From: Desmonostoc vinosum HA7617-LM4
GTDB lineage: Bacteria > Cyanobacteriota > Cyanobacteriia > Cyanobacteriales > Nostocaceae
Direction of reading: 5' to 3'
Length of the DNA stretch: 64,000 bases
NCBI GenBank assembly: GCA_019359515.1
Contig: JAHHHC010000016.1
Span: 62,001-126,000, forward strand
Shown: positions 33,141-41,608 of the stretch, in pieces
Layout of the letters: the number at the start of each line of letters is the position of its first letter
Numbering within the stretch: position 1 is the first letter of the stretch
Made by a program: the position numbers and the translations under genes
The notes under the pieces: model-generated
The model's database searches: none
The model's input: only the letters and a program-made list of their open reading frames with translations
Told to the model about the DNA's origin: nothing

Positions 33141-34417
33141 AAGTTCAATTGCTCTGGGCGCTAAATGATCTGAATGTTGATGTGGCTCAAGCAAATAGCC
33201 AACGTCAACTAGCAATTTCGATTTCGGCGATCGCAGGTGAGTTTGAGCAAAAGTTGCCGCTCAATCTCTGCTTGATTCTCGATCAAAGTGGTTCGATGCA
33301 TGGACAACCAATTCAAACTGTAATTCAAGCAGTGGCAGAGTTAATAGATCGATTGACAGTAGGCGATCGCCTTTGCGTTGTGTCCTTTGCTGGCTCTGCA
33401 CAAGTCATTATCCCCAACCAAATCATCCAAGATCCCGAAAGCATCAAAGCCCAAATCAAAGCCAAACTCAGCGCTAGCGGTGGTACTGTAATTGCCGACG
33501 GTTTGGAGTTGGGGATTACAGAAATGCTCAAGGGCACCAGAGGCAATGTTTCCCAGGCGTTTCTGCTTACAGATGGTCACGGACAAAGCAGTCTGCGGAT
33601 TTGGAAGTGGGAAATTGGTGCAGATGACAACAAACGCTGTCTGGAACTTGCCCACAAGGCTGCTAGGCTCAACTTGACCATCAATACTCTCGGTTTCGGC
33701 AACAGCTGGAATCAAGATTTATTAGAACAAATTGCCGATGTCAGTGGCGGGACTTTGGCTTATATTGAACGTCCAGAACAGGCAGTTGATGAGTTTAGCC
33801 GTCTGTTTAGGCGGATTCAAACTATTGGGTTAACCAATGCTTATTTACTCATATCTTTAGTGCCTAATGTCCGGCTAGCGGAACTTAAACCCGTTGCTCA
33901 AGTCGCCCCAGATATTATTGAGTTACCAGTGCAACCAGAAGTTGATGGTGGCTTTGCTGTGCGCTTGGGAGATTTAATGCAAGAAGTAGAGCGGGTAATT
34001 TTGGCTAATATTTATCTGGGACAATTGCCAGAAGGGAATCAAGTAATTGGGCATCTGCAAATCCGCTACGATGACCCAGCACAGCATAAACAAGGTTTGC
34101 TGTCTCGCATGATTCCCATGTATGCAAATGTAGTTCAGACTTATCAACCCACGCCCAATCTCCAAGTACAGCAGTCAATTTTGGCATTAGCAAAATATCG
34201 CCAAACTCAGTTAGCTGAGACCAAATTACAACTAGGCGATCGCACTGGTGCAGCCACACTCTTGCAAACTGCTGCCAAAACTGCCCTGCAAATAGGAGAC
34301 AAAGGTGCAGCCACAGTCCTGCAAAGTTCTGCCACTCGCCTGCAAGCTGGCGAAGAACTCTCAGAAGCAGACCGCAAAAAAACTCGCATTGTTTCAAAAA
34401 CAGTTTTACAGGAATAA
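33137..34417 (+). CDS. VWA-domain protein, tandem copy 2
   Basis: The 426-residue protein is a close paralogue of the upstream VWA protein, sharing the layout and long identical stretches (TNAYLL; PNVRLAELKP; ANIYLGQLPEGNQ). The MIDAS is intact (LILDQSGSMHG; LLTDGHGQ). It differs by an insertion of about ten residues after LLTDGHGQ (SSLRIWKWEIGADD), next to the metal site, so the two probably bind different partners. It starts inside the stop of copy 1 and is followed by a strong terminator, so the pair forms a closed two-gene operon made by duplication. Confidence 0.86.
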   Translation: MKVQLLWALNDLNVDVAQANSQRQLAISISAIAGEFEQKLPLNLCLILDQSGSMHGQPIQTVIQAVAELIDRLTVGDRLCVVSFAGSAQVIIPNQIIQDPESIKAQIKAKLSASGGTVIADGLELGITEMLKGTRGNVSQAFLLTDGHGQSSLRIWKWEIGADDNKRCLELAHKAARLNLTINTLGFGNSWNQDLLEQIADVSGGTLAYIERPEQAVDEFSRLFRRIQTIGLTNAYLLISLVPNVRLAELKPVAQVAPDIIELPVQPEVDGGFAVRLGDLMQEVERVILANIYLGQLPEGNQVIGHLQIRYDDPAQHKQGLLSRMIPMYANVVQTYQPTPNLQVQQSILALAKYRQTQLAETKLQLGDRTGAATLLQTAAKTALQIGDKGAATVLQSSATRLQAGEELSEADRKKTRIVSKTVLQE

Positions 34418-34420
34418 TTA

Positions 34421-34449
34421 TGTAGGGTAAGCCAGAAGCTTACCCTACA
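34421..34449 (+). terminator. 12-bp-stem hairpin after the VWA operon
   Basis: TGTAGGGTAAGC (34,421-34,432) pairs perfectly with GCTTACCCTACA (34,438-34,449) around a CAGAA loop. It begins three bases after the VWA stop codon. The T tract after it is weak. Confidence 0.8.
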
Positions 34450-34699
34450 ATATTTGTATAGTTAAAAGTTATCAGAACTTATCTCAATTCTCTGAGATCA
34501 GAATTTTGCACAATATTACACGTCGGCATCAATCAAGAATTAAGAAACGCTTATGCTCTCAAAACTGTAAATAGCTAAACACAAGCGTTTTTAATAGCCA
34601 CTCCTGAGTAACTTCCTTGCTCGGTCGCGGCTGGGGGAGAAATGAGATAGTTAACAATATGTTATTAGTTTGCTATTAAAATACTATACAAAAGCAAAG

Positions 34700-35143
34700 T
34701 TAGAAAATTAACGTTTCTAACTTTGCTTGCACTTCTTCTATTAAATCTGTTGAAACAGTTTCAACAAATTTTACTTTTCTAGCTTTCCAGTCAAGTGTTT
34801 TAATTTGATCAGCTAGCACAACTCCTTCTGTTTTCATATCTTCAGTAAGCGGAACTTCAAATTTAAGTCCTTTTGATTTACTAGTTATAGGACACGCCAA
34901 AACTAGAGAAGACATTTGATTGTATCTAATTGGAGATATAACGAGAACAGGGCGGTAGCCCTGTTGTTCGCGTCCTTGTTGTTGAAGCTCATTATTCAGC
35001 GTTACAGCAATGTCTTCAAATGACATTCCAGCTTTGTGAAGGGCAAATGCACGCTGAATTGAATCAACGGTAAACTGTTTCTCGGCTCCAAATTCTAACT
35101 TGATAATATCTCCTCTTTCCGGAAAATATGGCTTAACTACCAA
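34700..35143 (-). CDS. mazF: MazF/PemK-family toxin with an insertion near the N-terminus
   Basis: From about residue 53 the 147-residue protein follows E. coli-type MazF closely: EQQGYRPVLVISPIRYNQ, CPITSKSKGLKFEV, GVVLADQIKTLDWKARK. The N-terminal strand RGDIIKLEF is also normal. Between the two lie about 36 residues not present in canonical MazF, including AFALHKAGMSFEDIAVTLNN, which looks like a helix-turn-helix. MazF toxins are sequence-specific RNases neutralised by MazE. The start overlaps the end of the antitoxin gene by 7 bp. The insert sits in the S1-S2 loop, which in known structures faces RNA and the antitoxin. Confidence 0.85.
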   Translation of the reverse strand: MVVKPYFPERGDIIKLEFGAEKQFTVDSIQRAFALHKAGMSFEDIAVTLNNELQQQGREQQGYRPVLVISPIRYNQMSSLVLACPITSKSKGLKFEVPLTEDMKTEGVVLADQIKTLDWKARKVKFVETVSTDLIEEVQAKLETLIF

Positions 35144-35391
35144 TCTTCATTCCCCACAGCACTGCCAGTTTCAAATTCAGAATGAAAATTCTCAGGAGTC
35201 ATCCCTTCCAATAACTCATCAAGAGTATATTTTCTTCTTTTTTGTGGCGTGATAATAATGCTGTTTCCTTCTACGGAAAAATCTATACCGATGCCTTCAG
35301 TTACGTGTGCTTGTTCAGCTACCGATTTTGGAATCCTGATAGCTAAACTATTTCCCCATTTAGCAACAACAGCTGTCATAGTTAGCTCCAA
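35137..35391 (-). CDS. mazE: MazE/AbrB-type antitoxin
   Basis: The 84-residue protein has an AbrB-like DNA-binding N-terminus typical of MazE (AKWGNSLAIRIPKSVAEQA, then IDFSVEGNSIIITPQKRR) and an acidic, disordered C-terminal tail that in MazE blocks the toxin. It overlaps the toxin gene by 7 bp, the usual coupled antitoxin-first arrangement. The family-typical start is MTAVVAKWGNS at 35,379; the ATG at 35,391 would add four residues. Autoregulation by the MazEF complex is expected from the family. A palindrome at 35,498-35,511 upstream could be a binding site. Confidence 0.88.
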   Translation of the reverse strand: MELTMTAVVAKWGNSLAIRIPKSVAEQAHVTEGIGIDFSVEGNSIIITPQKRRKYTLDELLEGMTPENFHSEFETGSAVGNEDW

Positions 35392-36065
35392 AATAATATC
35401 GTGAAAACCTATACGTTTAGGCTTCAGCTTTCTTAGTCAAAGCAAAATGCTGTTATATGTCTGACGTATATACTTTGAAGATACACATTAATCTACAGGG
35501 TGTCAACACCCTCGTATTTAATAATAAATTTTAGTATAAAATAATACTTAGATTAAAATTAGCCATTACCTCACAATAGAGATACGCAGCCGAAGCTCTC
35601 AAAAGCATTGTTGTTACTTAGTTTAAAAACTATTGGTAAGAAATTAAGGGCGCTCCTAATCTTACTTTTGGGCTTTTAGAGCATTGTTACTATCTGCTAT
35701 CTTAAGGCGATCGCGCTTCGTTGATCACCACTCATTCTTGGAATGGGGTGGCGAGGACTACGTAAAATAGCGATTCTGATAGAGTGTGCGATCGCTTCAC
35801 AAGGTTTCTGAGTTCTACCTAAAGTGATAGATATATTTATCTCCAGATATAACTAAAGAACCATCTCTTTTTATCTCATAGATGATGTTTTTAATCTTGA
35901 AGACTAGTTAATTAAAAAAATATCTATGTACAATGAATAATCAAAATTGATATAAAAACATCCTTAGACAGAAGAAATAAGTGGTTTTTAAAGATAATTT
36001 ATTAATGTAAGCTGAATTCAAAAAGCTACACAGATTAAATAATTAATACCATTTTGGAGCGAGTT
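35392..36065. other. Intergenic region between mazE and the CsbD gene
   Basis: I find no gene in 674 bp. It contains the perfect palindrome GGGTGTCAACACCC (35,498-35,511) about 110-130 bp upstream of mazE, and two HIP1-type sites (near 35,707 and 35,788). The right part is strongly AT-rich and ends with GGAG (36,057-36,060) before the csbD-like gene. Confidence 0.55.
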
Positions 36066-36245
36066 ATGAGCATTGAAGATAGAGCCAAGGCTGTTGCTAA
36101 AAATGTTGAAGGAAAGGTTCAAGAAACAGTAGGCGAAGTAACTGGCAACCCTAATGATAAAGCTGAGGGTCAAGCAAAGCAAGCCGAAGCTAAAGTTCGT
36201 CACACTGCTGAAAACATCAAGGATGAAGTAAAAAAAGCTTTGTAA
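36066..36245 (+). CDS. CsbD family stress-response protein
   Basis: The 59-residue, highly charged protein has the CsbD pattern (EDRAKAVAKNVEGKVQETVG; TGNPNDKAEGQAKQ) and a predicted helical, hydrophilic character without membrane segments. CsbD-like proteins are general stress proteins of unknown biochemical role. GGAG five bases before the ATG at 36,066 decides this start over an in-frame ATG at 36,054. The gene is monocistronic and closed by a terminator. Confidence 0.9.
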   Translation: MSIEDRAKAVAKNVEGKVQETVGEVTGNPNDKAEGQAKQAEAKVRHTAENIKDEVKKAL

Positions 36246-36260
36246 TAAGTTGAAGAAATT

Positions 36261-36310
36261 AGGAGGAAGGTATACTTAAAATGTTTTATTCCTGAACCTT
36301 CTTCCTTTTT
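36261..36310 (+). terminator. Terminator of the CsbD gene
   Basis: AGGAGGAAGGT (36,261-36,271) pairs with ACCTTCTTCCT (36,296-36,306) with one G-U-type mismatch, and TTTT follows. Confidence 0.75.
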
Positions 36311-36440
36311 CCGTTTGTGAAAAATTTACTATTTCTCTGTGTGTTTCCTGAAAAGCTTTTTTGATTGTGTCATTTTTGTTTTGAATTTGGAATTAAAGAA
36401 AGTTAAATTTTTGCCAAACTCCTATCGTAATCCTATATAT

Positions 36441-36479
36441 TAGTGTTCATTGATTAAATCAGTGAACACTATTTTTTTT
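36441..36479 (+). terminator. Second strong terminator with no annotated gene before it
   Basis: TAGTGTTCA (36,441-36,449) pairs perfectly with TGAACACTA (36,463-36,471), followed by eight T. It lies 131 bp after the CsbD terminator. It may back up csbD transcription or end an unannotated small RNA starting after 36,310. Confidence 0.75.
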
Positions 36480-36511
36480 AATAAAACTCTTGTGGGGTGG
36501 GTCGAAAAGCC

Positions 36512-36714
36512 ATTGGTGTCAACTTAAGATAAAATCGATGTCCCGCAAGGAACTGAAGTTCCTTGCTGATAGCAAAAGTCATCTGAAGATGACTAAATAT
36601 CCCCCAAGATCTTGAGTCTACTTCAGTAGACTTGAGCTATTAGCCAAGAAATTTATTTCTTGGCGGGTGAGGAAGCCAACACCGAAGCTATTTTTAGCTT
36701 AACTTGACACCAAT
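36512..36714. mobile_element. 203-bp multi-hairpin element with 17-bp terminal repeats
   Basis: ATTGGTGTCAACTTAAG (36,512-36,528) and CTTAACTTGACACCAAT (36,698-36,714) are inverted repeats with one mismatch. Inside are four hairpins in a row: GCAAGGAAC/GTTCCTTGC (36,545-36,566), AGTCATC/GATGACT (36,577-36,594), AGTCTAC/GTAGACT, and CCAAGAAAT/ATTTCTTGG. Three have a TGAA or TTCA loop. No protein is encoded. It is probably a non-autonomous transposable element. Confidence 0.8.
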
Positions 36715-36782
36715 CGCCTTTACAAACATCGTCTTATAACAACATGATGTAACTTGGTTTAAGTATAAACTTTAACCAAATC

Positions 36783-37760
36783 CTAAATAGTGCCGAAAGT
36801 AACACCCTGTTGTTTCAGCCACTTGCGGTATGCAATCGAATAGCGATCGCTCGGTAAATGTACTTCTGCTTGCAAATCTAAAGGTAAGCGTCGAGGTTGC
36901 TGGGACTCAACAATGGCAATATCTTGACTAGCAATTTGATTTTGAATATCTAGATAGACTTCTACTTTGACTTCACGGGCGCTGTTTACCATTAACCAAT
37001 ATTGCGCCATACACTCATCTTCATCAACTGGCGTAATTGTATAGAAAATATTTAAACGATGCTCTCCAGGCCCGAGTTTAAAGTATGCTACTAGCGGACG
37101 GAAGATGTAGTAATCGTAAGTGTTGAAAATCAACGGTGCTTGTAAAGGATTACCCGAATTAAAATCTAGTTCCCACAAACCACATTTGAAACTAATCCCA
37201 TCAGGAAGAGACTCTAATTCATAGTGCGTCAACTCAGGACGACTGGCGTGGGCAAATAATCCCGAATGCATAATTGGGAAGTGTGCCGGATCGATGAAAT
37301 TTTCCAGCACCCGCAGAGGGCTAGAGTGATAGTAGTAGGGGCCACAGAAAATCTTGCTATAGACAGGATTATCCCACTCAGAAAACAAAGCTATGTCTTG
37401 TTTTGGTGTCCCTAAACAAACCCAGAGCAAATCGTAACGTTCTTGAACTTGGTAAGTTTTAACACAAGCTTGTGCGGGGGGCAATTGGTCTGGATTAGCC
37501 GGAACTAATACACATTTACCCTCGCTATTAAAGGCTAAGCCGTGGTAAGGACAAACAAGAGTTTGTTTATTGACATGTCCTAGAGAAAGACTAGCACCAC
37601 GATGAGGGCAAACGTCCTGCCAAGCTAAAACTTTGTCGCCATTATGCCAAAGCACTAGATCTGAGCCTAATAAGCGCTTGTGCATGACTGTTCCGGGTTG
37701 GAGGTCTTGCGATCGCGCTATTACATGCCAATCATTGAGCAAAATCTGGTCTTGCACCAT
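36783..37760 (-). CDS. Rieske-type oxygenase
   Basis: The 325-residue protein has an N-terminal Rieske domain with the [2Fe-2S] ligands in CPHRGA and CPYHGLAF, about 16 residues apart. The catalytic domain has the mononuclear-iron motif NFIDPAHFPIMH (Asn, Asp and two His) as in VanA-type oxygenases. It should hydroxylate, demethylate or cleave an aromatic or cyclic substrate with electrons from a reductase, which is not encoded nearby. It lacks the C-terminal CxxC of pheophorbide a oxygenase, so a PaO role is unlikely. The ATG at 37,760 (MVQDQ) is preferred to that at 37,784. The gene stands between a mobile element and a histidine kinase gene. Confidence 0.85.
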   Translation of the reverse strand: MVQDQILLNDWHVIARSQDLQPGTVMHKRLLGSDLVLWHNGDKVLAWQDVCPHRGASLSLGHVNKQTLVCPYHGLAFNSEGKCVLVPANPDQLPPAQACVKTYQVQERYDLLWVCLGTPKQDIALFSEWDNPVYSKIFCGPYYYHSSPLRVLENFIDPAHFPIMHSGLFAHASRPELTHYELESLPDGISFKCGLWELDFNSGNPLQAPLIFNTYDYYIFRPLVAYFKLGPGEHRLNIFYTITPVDEDECMAQYWLMVNSAREVKVEVYLDIQNQIASQDIAIVESQQPRRLPLDLQAEVHLPSDRYSIAYRKWLKQQGVTFGTI

Positions 37761-37870
37761 GAGTATCGATACCCAGCAGGTCAAATACCTATATATTAAT
37801 CATCCTGTGGAAAAGCTATCAAAGCACTGTGAAAATTTGTTAAGAGAATTTAATTTAAGTGAGATATTCC

Positions 37871-38986
37871 CTATTCCCCATTAGCCACAGGCAAACTAAC
37901 AGTAAATGTACTACCTTTACCTGGCTCAGATATCACATCAATTGTGCCTTGATGTGCTTCAACAATACAACGTGATAGATATAAACCCAAACCACTGCCA
38001 GAACGCTGATGTTTACCTTGGCGAAATCGCTCGAATAATATGGCTTGGTCTTGTTTAGAAATTCCTGCACCTGTATCTTGAATGTCAATATTCACAACAG
38101 TTGGAGTTAGATACAAGTGAATATTTATATATCCTTTATCTGTAAATTTAATGGCATTACCGATGATATTTGTCAACACTCGTCGTAATTCTACGCGATC
38201 GCCCATGACAGTGCTGGCATTTTCGCCACTTTCAGTTAGGTTTTCCTCTATTTCTAGATTGAGTTTTAATCCTTTTTCTTCAGCTAAATGAGTTAATTCT
38301 TGGGCTACTTCGCTGACTAATTCTTGAATATTACAAGGAGCAATTTTTAAAGTTTTACAGCCAGCTTCATGACGATAAACTTCTAGCAAAGTGTTGACCA
38401 TTTCTAGTAAGTCTTGATTGCTACCAATCATCGTACTGATGATTTCTTGTAGTTGTGGTGACACTTCGCAAAATCTACCTTCTAGTAATAATTTTAATAC
38501 CCGGTTAGAAGCTACCAAAGGGATTCGTAAGTCGTGGGTAAAGCGCGAGACAAAATCTGTTCGCAGGTTAGCCATGTGATCTCGTTCGTCAATACTATGC
38601 TTGAGTCTAAGAAGCGATCGCACCCGCGCATGTAATTCATCGGGGTCGAATGGTTTACGGATAAAGTCATCTGCACCAGCATCAAGACCTTCGACAACAC
38701 TAGACTCGTAGTGAGCTGTAATTAATAGAATGGGAATAAATGGCAACGCCAGATTTTTTCTCACGCGTCGCGTAAATTCATAGCCATCTATTTCAGGCAT
38801 CATCACATCTAAAAGTATTAAATCTGGTGGTGATTCTTCCACCATAGCCAAAGCAATTTTACTATCTTCTACTAAGCTAAGTTCGTAGTTTTCATCATCT
38901 AGAATTACTTCTAAAACTAGTAGATTATCAAAAACGTCGTCTACGACAAGAATTCTATCTTTTTTGGTAGTTTTATTAATAGACAT
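37871..38986 (-). CDS. Receiver-histidine kinase hybrid
   Basis: The 371-residue protein has an N-terminal receiver domain (RILVVDDVFDN; phosphoacceptor Asp in LILLDVMMPEIDG; Lys in IRKPFDP). Then come a HisKA dimerisation domain with the phospho-His in RFTHDLRIPL and a HATPase domain with the N box LTNIIGNAIKF, G1 DTGAGI and G2 GSGLGLYLS. It has no membrane segments, so it is cytosolic; receiver-first kinases are usually controlled by another kinase through their own receiver. It is divergent from a NarL-type regulator gene 384 bp away, which is a plausible partner. Confidence 0.92.
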   Translation of the reverse strand: MSINKTTKKDRILVVDDVFDNLLVLEVILDDENYELSLVEDSKIALAMVEESPPDLILLDVMMPEIDGYEFTRRVRKNLALPFIPILLITAHYESSVVEGLDAGADDFIRKPFDPDELHARVRSLLRLKHSIDERDHMANLRTDFVSRFTHDLRIPLVASNRVLKLLLEGRFCEVSPQLQEIISTMIGSNQDLLEMVNTLLEVYRHEAGCKTLKIAPCNIQELVSEVAQELTHLAEEKGLKLNLEIEENLTESGENASTVMGDRVELRRVLTNIIGNAIKFTDKGYINIHLYLTPTVVNIDIQDTGAGISKQDQAILFERFRQGKHQRSGSGLGLYLSRCIVEAHQGTIDVISEPGKGSTFTVSLPVANGE

Positions 38987-39370
38987 AATTGATCAAAAAA
39001 AGAAGTGCCTAGCTATTGCTAGCAAATCTAGTAATAGCTTACTAGAAGCTGGGAACGATTAGTAAAGATTAACATTTTCTGGAATTGAGGATCAGATTCC
39101 CAATTATTATTATACTTGACATTTTATTTACCGTATGCATAAGTGGATGATTTGTTATTAAGCAGTTCTATCCCAGTTGTAAAAAAGGTGTCTTACACAA
39201 TGAACTTTGGGGCTATATATTTTACTTACACGCTTGCACCCTCTTACACCCGTGCCCCATGAAGTTTGCTAAAACATACCCAACACGTTTCTTTTTGTAT
39301 AAAATCCAAATAGAAGAACAATGATATTTTAATCTTTAATTTAGATAGATAACGGTAAACATAACCATCC
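38987..39370. promoter_or_regulatory. Divergent intergenic region of two signalling genes
   Basis: This 384-bp stretch has no gene. It must hold the promoters of the receiver-kinase gene (leftward) and the NarL-type gene (rightward). I could not assign specific boxes by eye. Confidence 0.4.
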
Positions 39371-40090
39371 ATGAGTGAAATCAAGCTGCTTGTCATTGAA
39401 GATCACAACCTCACGAGAATCGGCTTACGGGCTGCTTTGCAAACCCATGCAGAGATTAATATCGTTGGGGAAGCTGCTAATGCAGCAGAGGGAATAAAGT
39501 TGTTAAAAACTCTCAAGCCGGATGTTGCCACCATTGACATCGGTTTACCAGACATGGATGGTATTGAACTGACACGCACATTTAGGCAATACCAAGCAGA
39601 AAACGACGACTACACAACAAAACTGCTAATTTTAACGATGCAGAATAGTGAACAAGCAGTTTTAGCGGCTTTTGCAGCAGGTGCAGATTCTTATTGCATG
39701 AAAGACATCGAAACTGAGAGACTAGTAGAGGCTGTAGAAACAACCAACTCAGGTAGCTCATGGATTGATCCTGCGATCGCAGATCTAGTATTACGCTACA
39801 TTCGTCAGGATTTGCCCGATGGTGGTAAAGGCACAACTGGCAAAAGAGTAATGATTGAGGGTATTGACCCAGACACCGAGAAAAGTATAGAAAACTATCC
39901 CCTCACTCACCGGGAAATGGATGTTTTAGAGTTAATTGTCGCCGGTTGTGACAACGCCGAAATTGCCAAAAGGCTCTTTCTGACTGTTGGTACCGTTAAA
40001 ACCCATGTACGAGGTATTCTCAACAAACTCTGTGTTGCAGACCGGACACAAGCTGCTGTACGTGCTTTGCGTGCTGGTTTAGTTCAGTAG
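39371..40090 (+). CDS. NarL/LuxR-type response regulator
   Basis: The 239-residue protein has a receiver domain (LLVIEDHNLTRIGLRAAL; phosphoacceptor Asp in VATIDIGLPDMDG; Lys in YCMKDIE) and a C-terminal LuxR-type helix-turn-helix (LTHREMDVLELIVAGCDNAE; VGTVKTHVRGILNKL). It is a DNA-binding transcription regulator. The linker (residues about 135-175) is longer than usual and rich in Gly and Lys. The stop codon lies at the edge of an STRR block. Its natural partner may be the divergent kinase at 37,871-38,986, but this is inferred only from neighbourhood. Confidence 0.92.
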   Translation: MSEIKLLVIEDHNLTRIGLRAALQTHAEINIVGEAANAAEGIKLLKTLKPDVATIDIGLPDMDGIELTRTFRQYQAENDDYTTKLLILTMQNSEQAVLAAFAAGADSYCMKDIETERLVEAVETTNSGSSWIDPAIADLVLRYIRQDLPDGGKGTTGKRVMIEGIDPDTEKSIENYPLTHREMDVLELIVAGCDNAEIAKRLFLTVGTVKTHVRGILNKLCVADRTQAAVRALRAGLVQ

Positions 40091-40352
40091 GGACTGGGGA
40101 ACTCGGGGCCCTTGCTCCCTCCGGGAGCGGGGATTAGGGGTAATGGGGACTGAGGGAGATAAGGGGGATGTGGTTCGACTCCGCTCACCAACCGGGAGAT
40201 GAGGGAGACGCGGGGACGCGGGGACACGGAGAATAATCAATAACATATGACAAATGACAATTCCCAATACTTCAACTCCGCTCAGTACAAGTTCCCCATT
40301 CCCAATTACGAATTACGAATTACGAATTACGAATTACGAATTACGAATTACG
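40091..40352. repeat. STRR region ending in seven AATTACG units
   Basis: GC-rich heptamer and mosaic repeats (about 40,091-40,235) are followed by seven tandem AATTACG copies at 40,304-40,352. The last copy provides the stop codon of the SnoaL-like gene on the minus strand. The same heptamer recurs at 49,122-49,146, 52,555-52,572 and 52,713-52,723. Confidence 0.88.
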
Positions 40353-40740
40353 CCCCCCCATCGCTACCAAAGTATTCACGATAACCACAGATTTTGTCTC
40401 CACGCACGTCAAAAGAAACTGCAACGCGATTTTTGTAAGGTTGGGTAAACAAGATTCCTTGATCCCGAAACTGAAAAACAACAGTTGTTTCATTACTAGT
40501 TAAACGGTCTAATTCTAAAGTCAGTCCACCTTGAAAACAGCTAGAAACATATTGAAAAAACTCTCTAGCTCGTTCTTTACCTATATTAATCCCTTGAAAT
40601 TTTCCCAGTGGAAACCAAAAGGTAAAATCTTCTGTCAGCATATCTAGAAATGCTTGCCAATCACCGACTGCAAGACCATGCTTAAACTGCTCAAATGCTT
40701 GCTGAGCAACTTTTAAAGTATTTTCTGCTTTTTGGATCAT
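40348..40740 (-). CDS. SnoaL-like / NTF2-fold protein
   Basis: The 130-residue protein has the cone-shaped NTF2-like fold pattern: a helix (AQQAFEQFKHGLAVGDWQAF), the strand LTEDFTFWFPLG, a helix ERAREFFQYV, and sheet strands ending VSFDVRGDKICGYREYFG. This fold is used by SnoaL cyclases, ketosteroid isomerases and small-molecule binding proteins. The substrate is unknown. Its C-terminal residues (DGGA then TAA) are encoded at the edge of the AATTACG repeat, so the original tail may have been lost. It is at the left end of the metabolic island but separated from RidA by 418 bp. Confidence 0.75.
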   Translation of the reverse strand: MIQKAENTLKVAQQAFEQFKHGLAVGDWQAFLDMLTEDFTFWFPLGKFQGINIGKERAREFFQYVSSCFQGGLTLELDRLTSNETTVVFQFRDQGILFTQPYKNRVAVSFDVRGDKICGYREYFGSDGGA

Positions 40741-41158
40741 TGTAATTATCCTTCAAATTAAGCCACCGACTATATGAGTGGGTGGCTTATATCATGTCCA
40801 CCTAATTAGTTATAATTTCGGCATCTGTGCAAAAACCAGAAAGACCTCTTTCCCCCTGCTCCCTAAGCTGTTCCACATATAACTTGCATAATTAGGGCGG
40901 GCAAGATGCCCACCCCACAAGAGTTTTATTTAATTTGATTATGTAATTTAGATGTTTTTTAGCTTACCTTTCAAGGGTAGGTTTTTCATATTCAATCTGA
41001 AAAAACCTATTTTTTCGTTCCGAAATCTTTCTCCGCGTCCCCCTGTCTCCGCGTCCCCGCGTCAACCAAAACGCGAAATCTAAAAAACCTACCCATAAGA
41101 GCTACTCCCCTGCGGTCTTAATGATAAGTCTTTAACCCTAAAATCAAGGAGATATATT
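40741..41158. other. Divergent intergenic region before the RidA gene
   Basis: No gene is seen in 418 bp. AGCCACC (40,761-40,767) and GGTGGCT (40,781-40,787) form a 7-bp hairpin just upstream of the SnoaL-like gene. Repeat mosaic occupies about 41,025-41,080 (CCGCGTCCCC units). AAGGAG before 41,159 is a strong ribosome-binding site for the RidA gene. Confidence 0.55.
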
Positions 41159-41608
41159 ATGCCCTCTCGCGAAGTTATTATCCCAAAAGGGATGGAAATT
41201 CTTTTTGAAAAGTTTCATTATTGCCCTGGTATCAAAGTTGGTAATACTTTATATGTTTCTGGGCAAGTAGGCAGAGATGAGAATTTGCAAATTGTTAATG
41301 GAATAGAAGCCCAATTTGTGCAAGCTTTTGAAAATGTCAATCAGGTTTTGCAAGCGGGAGGAGCTACATTTAATGATGTAGTGGAAATGATTACTTATCA
41401 TGTTACTGGAGTAGGGCTAGGTGAATTTCAAACAGCCGTAGCTGCTGGACAGCCACCTCATATAATTCCCTTTTTGCCACTATTTATGCAGGTAAAAGAC
41501 CGCTACTTTATTGACAATTTTCCTACCTGGACTGGTATTGGAGTAACTGGATTGTCTACATCAGGCTTAATCGTTGAGATTAAGTGTACAGCATTTATTG
41601 ATCGCTAA
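41159..41608 (+). CDS. RidA/YjgF-family protein lacking the catalytic Arg
   Basis: The 149-residue protein fits the RidA fold: YCPGIKVGNTLYVSGQVG, then the helix FENVNQVLQAGGATFNDVVE and the final strand GLIVEIKCTAFI. In active RidA imine/enamine deaminases the segment before the last strands reads like ARSTV, with an essential Arg; here it reads PTWTGIGV with no Arg there. It may therefore belong to a non-deaminating Rid subgroup or act on another substrate. An AAGGAG ribosome-binding site precedes the ATG. It is convergent with the oxidoreductase gene, and their stops overlap by 4 bp. Confidence 0.86.
   Translation: MPSREVIIPKGMEILFEKFHYCPGIKVGNTLYVSGQVGRDENLQIVNGIEAQFVQAFENVNQVLQAGGATFNDVVEMITYHVTGVGLGEFQTAVAAGQPPHIIPFLPLFMQVKDRYFIDNFPTWTGIGVTGLSTSGLIVEIKCTAFIDR

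Noticed and set aside
36018-36203. 61-residue minus-strand open frame
   Set aside because: It is the antisense shadow of the CsbD gene.
36783-37760. Rieske protein as pheophorbide a oxygenase partnering the RCCR-like protein
   Set aside because: The protein is short, has VanA-type iron motifs and lacks the C-terminal CxxC of PaO. It is also separated from the RCCR-like gene by 14 kb with unrelated genes.
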